Source: JAJDAT01 sp964344185 (lineage in GTDB: Bacteria; Nitrospinota; Nitrospinia; Nitrospinales; JAJDAT01). Taken from it: a stretch of 64,000 bases of DNA. A model generated the notes under the pieces. The model saw nothing but the letters and a program-made list of their open reading frames with translations, searched no databases and had not been told where the DNA came from. A program made the position numbers and the translations under genes. Shown one piece after another: positions 61,373 to 64,000 of the stretch. The DNA lies in the NCBI GenBank assembly GCA_964344185.1, contig CAYFMN010000018.1, positions 1-64,000 on the forward strand, read 5' to 3'. Position 1 is the first letter of the stretch. Every line of letters begins with the position of its first letter.

Positions 61373-63211
61373 ATGGTTTCGAACGACAAAAATAAAGTGA
61401 TGCTGCTGTTTCCTCCCGAATGGGTTCCAACAGCTCCCTATTTAGCGTTGCCAACTTTAACGGCTGTTTTAAGGCAAAACGGCGTCGAAGTAATTCAAAA
61501 AGACGTCAACGTAGAAATGTTCGACCATTTCTTTACCCGAGAATTCTTAGAATTCGTTATGGGGCGCATTAATGAAAACCTAAAGGACCTGCGATTTAAG
61601 GAACGGCTGGGCACCATAACAGAAGAAGAGCAGGAACTGAGCAAAATGCTCTACCAATATACCTTTTTGGACCTTCGGCACCACGCTAAAAAGGTAGGTC
61701 GCGCTAAAGAAATCATTCGCTCACAAGAGTTTTACGAAATAGATAAAGCGGAATGGGCGCTGAACGCGTTTAGGGAAGTAATGGAATTTATTTCCATTTC
61801 TTATTATCCCGCAAGCATTAATTTTTATCCGGTAGAAAGTAATTTGAATATCTACCGTCCCTGGGTCTCTGACGATCTGCTAAAAGCTCCCGACGACGAA
61901 AAAGTTAATATCTATATTGACCTGTGTAAGCAACTGGTGTTTCCAGCGGTGGAAAAAGAAAAACCAGACTTGATTGGAATCACATTGGGAACTCCCGTTC
62001 AACTGATGTCGGGCATGACTTTTGCCAAATTATTGAAACGACAATTTCCGGATATTCATATCACAGTCGGCGGTAACATTGTCACCCGATTAAAAGAAGA
62101 GTTTGGGAACAAAAAAGAATTTTTCGACCAATCGTTCGATTCGTTTATTTGTTATGAAGGAGAACACGCGCTAGTTGAACTTGTAGAAGCGCTTAAAGGA
62201 AAACGGGAAATGTCGAACGTCTCGAACCTAACTTGGCGCGAACCTGGCGGACGAATTCGGAGAAACGATAAGCTACACCAAGAAAACGTATCCGAAGCTC
62301 CCATACCCGATTTTGACGGGTTACCGTTCGATAAATATTTTGCCCCAGAAATGATACTGCCTTATTTGGGAACGCGAGGATGTTACTGGGGCAAATGTAC
62401 TTTTTGCGATCACGGCGCGGGTTATATAGATCAATATAGAGCAAAACACGCAGATCAAATTGTGGACGAATTGGCGCAAATTCAAGCAAAATACAAAAAC
62501 AAACATTTCCTTTTCACTGACGAGTCATTTCCACCCGCGTTATTTATAAAACTGCCGGACTTAATTATAGAACGCGGATTGGACTTTTACTGGACAACGC
62601 TCATTCGATTTGAAAGCCAATTGATCGAACCTGAAATTTGGGACAAGGCCGCTAAATCCGGATGTCGATCTTTATATTTTGGACTGGAGTCGGCCAACGA
62701 GCGAATAATTAAATTAGTCAAAAAAGACACTAAGATCGACGTGGCCATTAAAAACCTTAACGAAGCTAAACGAGTTGGAATCTGGAGTCACGTGATGGGT
62801 TTTTTTGGTTTTCCAAGCGAAACTCAGGAGGAAGCCGAAGACACGAGACGATTTCTTCTGGATTATAAAGACATCATTCACTCAGTGGAAATGTATTTTT
62901 TCGTTTTATACAAAAACGCACCTGTATATAACGACATTCCGACATACAACATCACTGTCGAAAGCAATCCCGATCACGATTTAGCGTTGGATTATTATTA
63001 CACCCCGGATAGCGGACTGACTATCAACGACGCAATGAAACGTTATGAAGAATTTTACCAAAACGATTTCGAACCCTGGGCGCTTCGCCTAAACGCCCGC
63101 GAACATGTTTATCTATACATTACCCATTTTGGAACCAACAATTTACCGCAAATTTACGTAAAGAACCATCCTGACCATGAGTCTATCCTCTCCCCCGAAG
63201 TGATGTTGTAG
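61373..63211 (+). CDS. Cobalamin-type radical SAM protein
   Basis: A 612-residue protein. The N-terminal B12-binding-like region (about 8-240) contains LLFPPEWVPTAPYLALPTLT, KPDLIGITLGTPVQLMSG and ITVGGNIVTRL. The radical SAM core follows, with the cluster motif CYWGKCTFCDHG (CxxxxCxxC; residues 338-346) inside LPYLGTRGCYWGKC. The strand YFGLESANERIIKL is typical of B12 radical SAM enzymes. Members catalyse methylations, ring closures or other C-C chemistry; the substrate is unknown. It is on its own strand with no clear biosynthetic neighbours. Confidence 0.85.
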   Translation: MVSNDKNKVMLLFPPEWVPTAPYLALPTLTAVLRQNGVEVIQKDVNVEMFDHFFTREFLEFVMGRINENLKDLRFKERLGTITEEEQELSKMLYQYTFLDLRHHAKKVGRAKEIIRSQEFYEIDKAEWALNAFREVMEFISISYYPASINFYPVESNLNIYRPWVSDDLLKAPDDEKVNIYIDLCKQLVFPAVEKEKPDLIGITLGTPVQLMSGMTFAKLLKRQFPDIHITVGGNIVTRLKEEFGNKKEFFDQSFDSFICYEGEHALVELVEALKGKREMSNVSNLTWREPGGRIRRNDKLHQENVSEAPIPDFDGLPFDKYFAPEMILPYLGTRGCYWGKCTFCDHGAGYIDQYRAKHADQIVDELAQIQAKYKNKHFLFTDESFPPALFIKLPDLIIERGLDFYWTTLIRFESQLIEPEIWDKAAKSGCRSLYFGLESANERIIKLVKKDTKIDVAIKNLNEAKRVGIWSHVMGFFGFPSETQEEAEDTRRFLLDYKDIIHSVEMYFFVLYKNAPVYNDIPTYNITVESNPDHDLALDYYYTPDSGLTINDAMKRYEEFYQNDFEPWALRLNAREHVYLYITHFGTNNLPQIYVKNHPDHESILSPEVML

Positions 63212-63316
63212 TTTCTATTTATCCGTCACCAAAACTAGATTCACACCTCTTGAAAATATTAGTTCATCACACTTTAACTTCTGTTAAAATATCCAAACTA
63301 TTTCAATAGGTGTGTC

Positions 63317-63682
63317 ATGACATTAGGGGAAAAAATAACCAAGTATCGCGAAAAGGTTTGCATGTCCAGAGAGGAGTTTGCAAATCGACTTGGATTAAGC
63401 GACGCGACAAGAGTCCAGCAGTGGGAAGAAAACATATCCTGCCCCGACCTTCTTCTTTTAGACGAGATGACAAAAGTTTTTGACGTGTCCAAAGATTGGT
63501 ACATCATTAAAGACGAGGTATCGTTCCATGATTATTTGGACGAGGTTTTAGAGGCGAGAGAACTCATCACTTATATCGCTTTCCACGGAGATAGACATTT
63601 TTTTGAGGAAGCGCTTAAAATCTTGAGAAAACTCAAAACCGAAGTCGTTAAAACTAATCAGGAAAAAACAAATAAAACTTGA
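63317..63682 (+). CDS. XRE-family helix-turn-helix regulator
   Basis: A 121-residue protein. An N-terminal Cro/C1-type HTH at about 1-65 (KITKYREKVCMSREEFANRL, then VQQWEENISCPDLLLL) is followed by a helical C-terminus without a known domain. It probably acts as a dimeric repressor. No target is evident. It converges on the inositol-monophosphatase family gene with only 7 bases between the stops. Confidence 0.85.
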   Translation: MTLGEKITKYREKVCMSREEFANRLGLSDATRVQQWEENISCPDLLLLDEMTKVFDVSKDWYIIKDEVSFHDYLDEVLEARELITYIAFHGDRHFFEEALKILRKLKTEVVKTNQEKTNKT

Positions 63683-63689
63683 TTTGTTT

Positions 63690-64000
63690 TTAGAGCTTAG
63701 CTGATTTCAATTTCAAGACTTCTTGAGAACGAATTATGGGTTTAATAATTTGCTCTAAAACAAGATCCAAGATTTTCCTACTTCTTGCAACAACCAAGCC
63801 TTCATGAACGTCGGAAAATTGAAATGGTTGCCCGCTCCATCTGCTAAAAACACATCCGATTGTGGATACAAGCGCAATCCCTGGAAGATGATCCCAAGGG
63901 TAAGTTCTTTTGAAAATCAGAAAATCTAATTCGCCAGTTAGTACGCGGTGGTAAACAATTATGGAAGGCTCGTCCGCGAAATCAATTTTTATATCAGACA
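63690..64000 (-). CDS. Inositol-monophosphatase family protein, C-terminal part (runs off window)
   Basis: An open minus-strand frame from the window edge to a TAA at 63690-63692, about 103 codons. It shows the family's second metal motif YPWDHLPGIALV (usual form PWDxAAG) and a Gly-rich core (STIGCVFSRWSGQPF), ending EVLKLKSAKL. Family members dephosphorylate inositol phosphates, fructose bisphosphate, histidinol phosphate or PAP using Mg2+. The N-terminal substrate-determining part is outside the window, so the exact activity is open. Confidence 0.8.
   Translation of the reverse strand, partial: SDIKIDFADEPSIIVYHRVLTGELDFLIFKRTYPWDHLPGIALVSTIGCVFSRWSGQPFQFSDVHEGLVVARSRKILDLVLEQIIKPIIRSQEVLKLKSAKL

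Overview
The window reads as a low-GC, Gram-negative, probably autotrophic or anaerobe-derived bacterium. An outer-membrane toolkit is present: an MltA lytic transglycosylase lipoprotein, a giant AsmA-like protein, a Pal/OmpA lipoprotein and a periplasmic parvulin. A five-gene 2-oxoacid:ferredoxin oxidoreductase cluster includes the rare epsilon-type subunit known from Nitrospira/Nitrospina-like reverse TCA cycle bacteria. My best guess is a Nitrospinota-like organism. This is inference from gene content only, with no rRNA or marker phylogeny in the window.

Left part (1 to about 30 kb), mostly housekeeping. It opens with the N-terminus of serC on the minus strand, preceded by two decayed N-terminal copies of a class V aminotransferase. 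Then come an RDD membrane protein, a zinc-ribbon protein with a very acidic 30-residue repeat array (interrupted by a 100-N gap), a TPR protein, dGTPase, a LOG-family protein, and a minus-strand dut/macro-domain/Nfu operon. The oxidoreductase operon (8.7-12.7 kb) follows, with a clear terminator. After it come rnhA, mltA, a PyrE-like transferase, pcm, an M28 peptidase, the AsmA-like giant, purM, a sodium:solute symporter, a second Nfu, a parvulin, a DUF3386 protein and two tandem metallophosphoesterases.

Middle part (about 30 to 57 kb), accessory. It holds a frameshifted arsC, an unrecognised protein split by a short gap, lexA, dinB, an orphan ParD antitoxin with a palindromic operator, a complete type I restriction-modification system (hsdM-hsdS-hsdR), an arsenic operon (arsR-arsC-acr3), NfeD plus slipin, and an iron-type locus. 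In that last locus a near-consensus Fur box sits between a truncated Fur (C-terminal domain only) and a small operon of an 80-residue protein, a DUF2325 protein, a pseudo-receiver and a 34-residue membrane peptide. The intergenic DNA here is full of short palindromic repeats of at least three families. They are almost absent from the housekeeping part, which marks this as a plastic region.

Right part (57 to 64 kb), ordinary again: aspS with a good promoter, a four-cluster ferredoxin with a lysine-rich N-terminal extension, a hypothetical protein, a B12-type radical SAM protein, an XRE regulator, and the C-terminal end of an inositol-monophosphatase family protein running off the edge.

Three assembly gaps (2304-2403, 12502-12524, 31372-31381) each interrupt a gene. 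In the last two the number of Ns breaks the reading frame although both sides clearly belong to one protein. I saw no rRNA, tRNA, CRISPR array or transposase. The most unusual material is the Fur-box locus with stand-alone Fur C-terminal domains and the dispersed palindromic repeat families.
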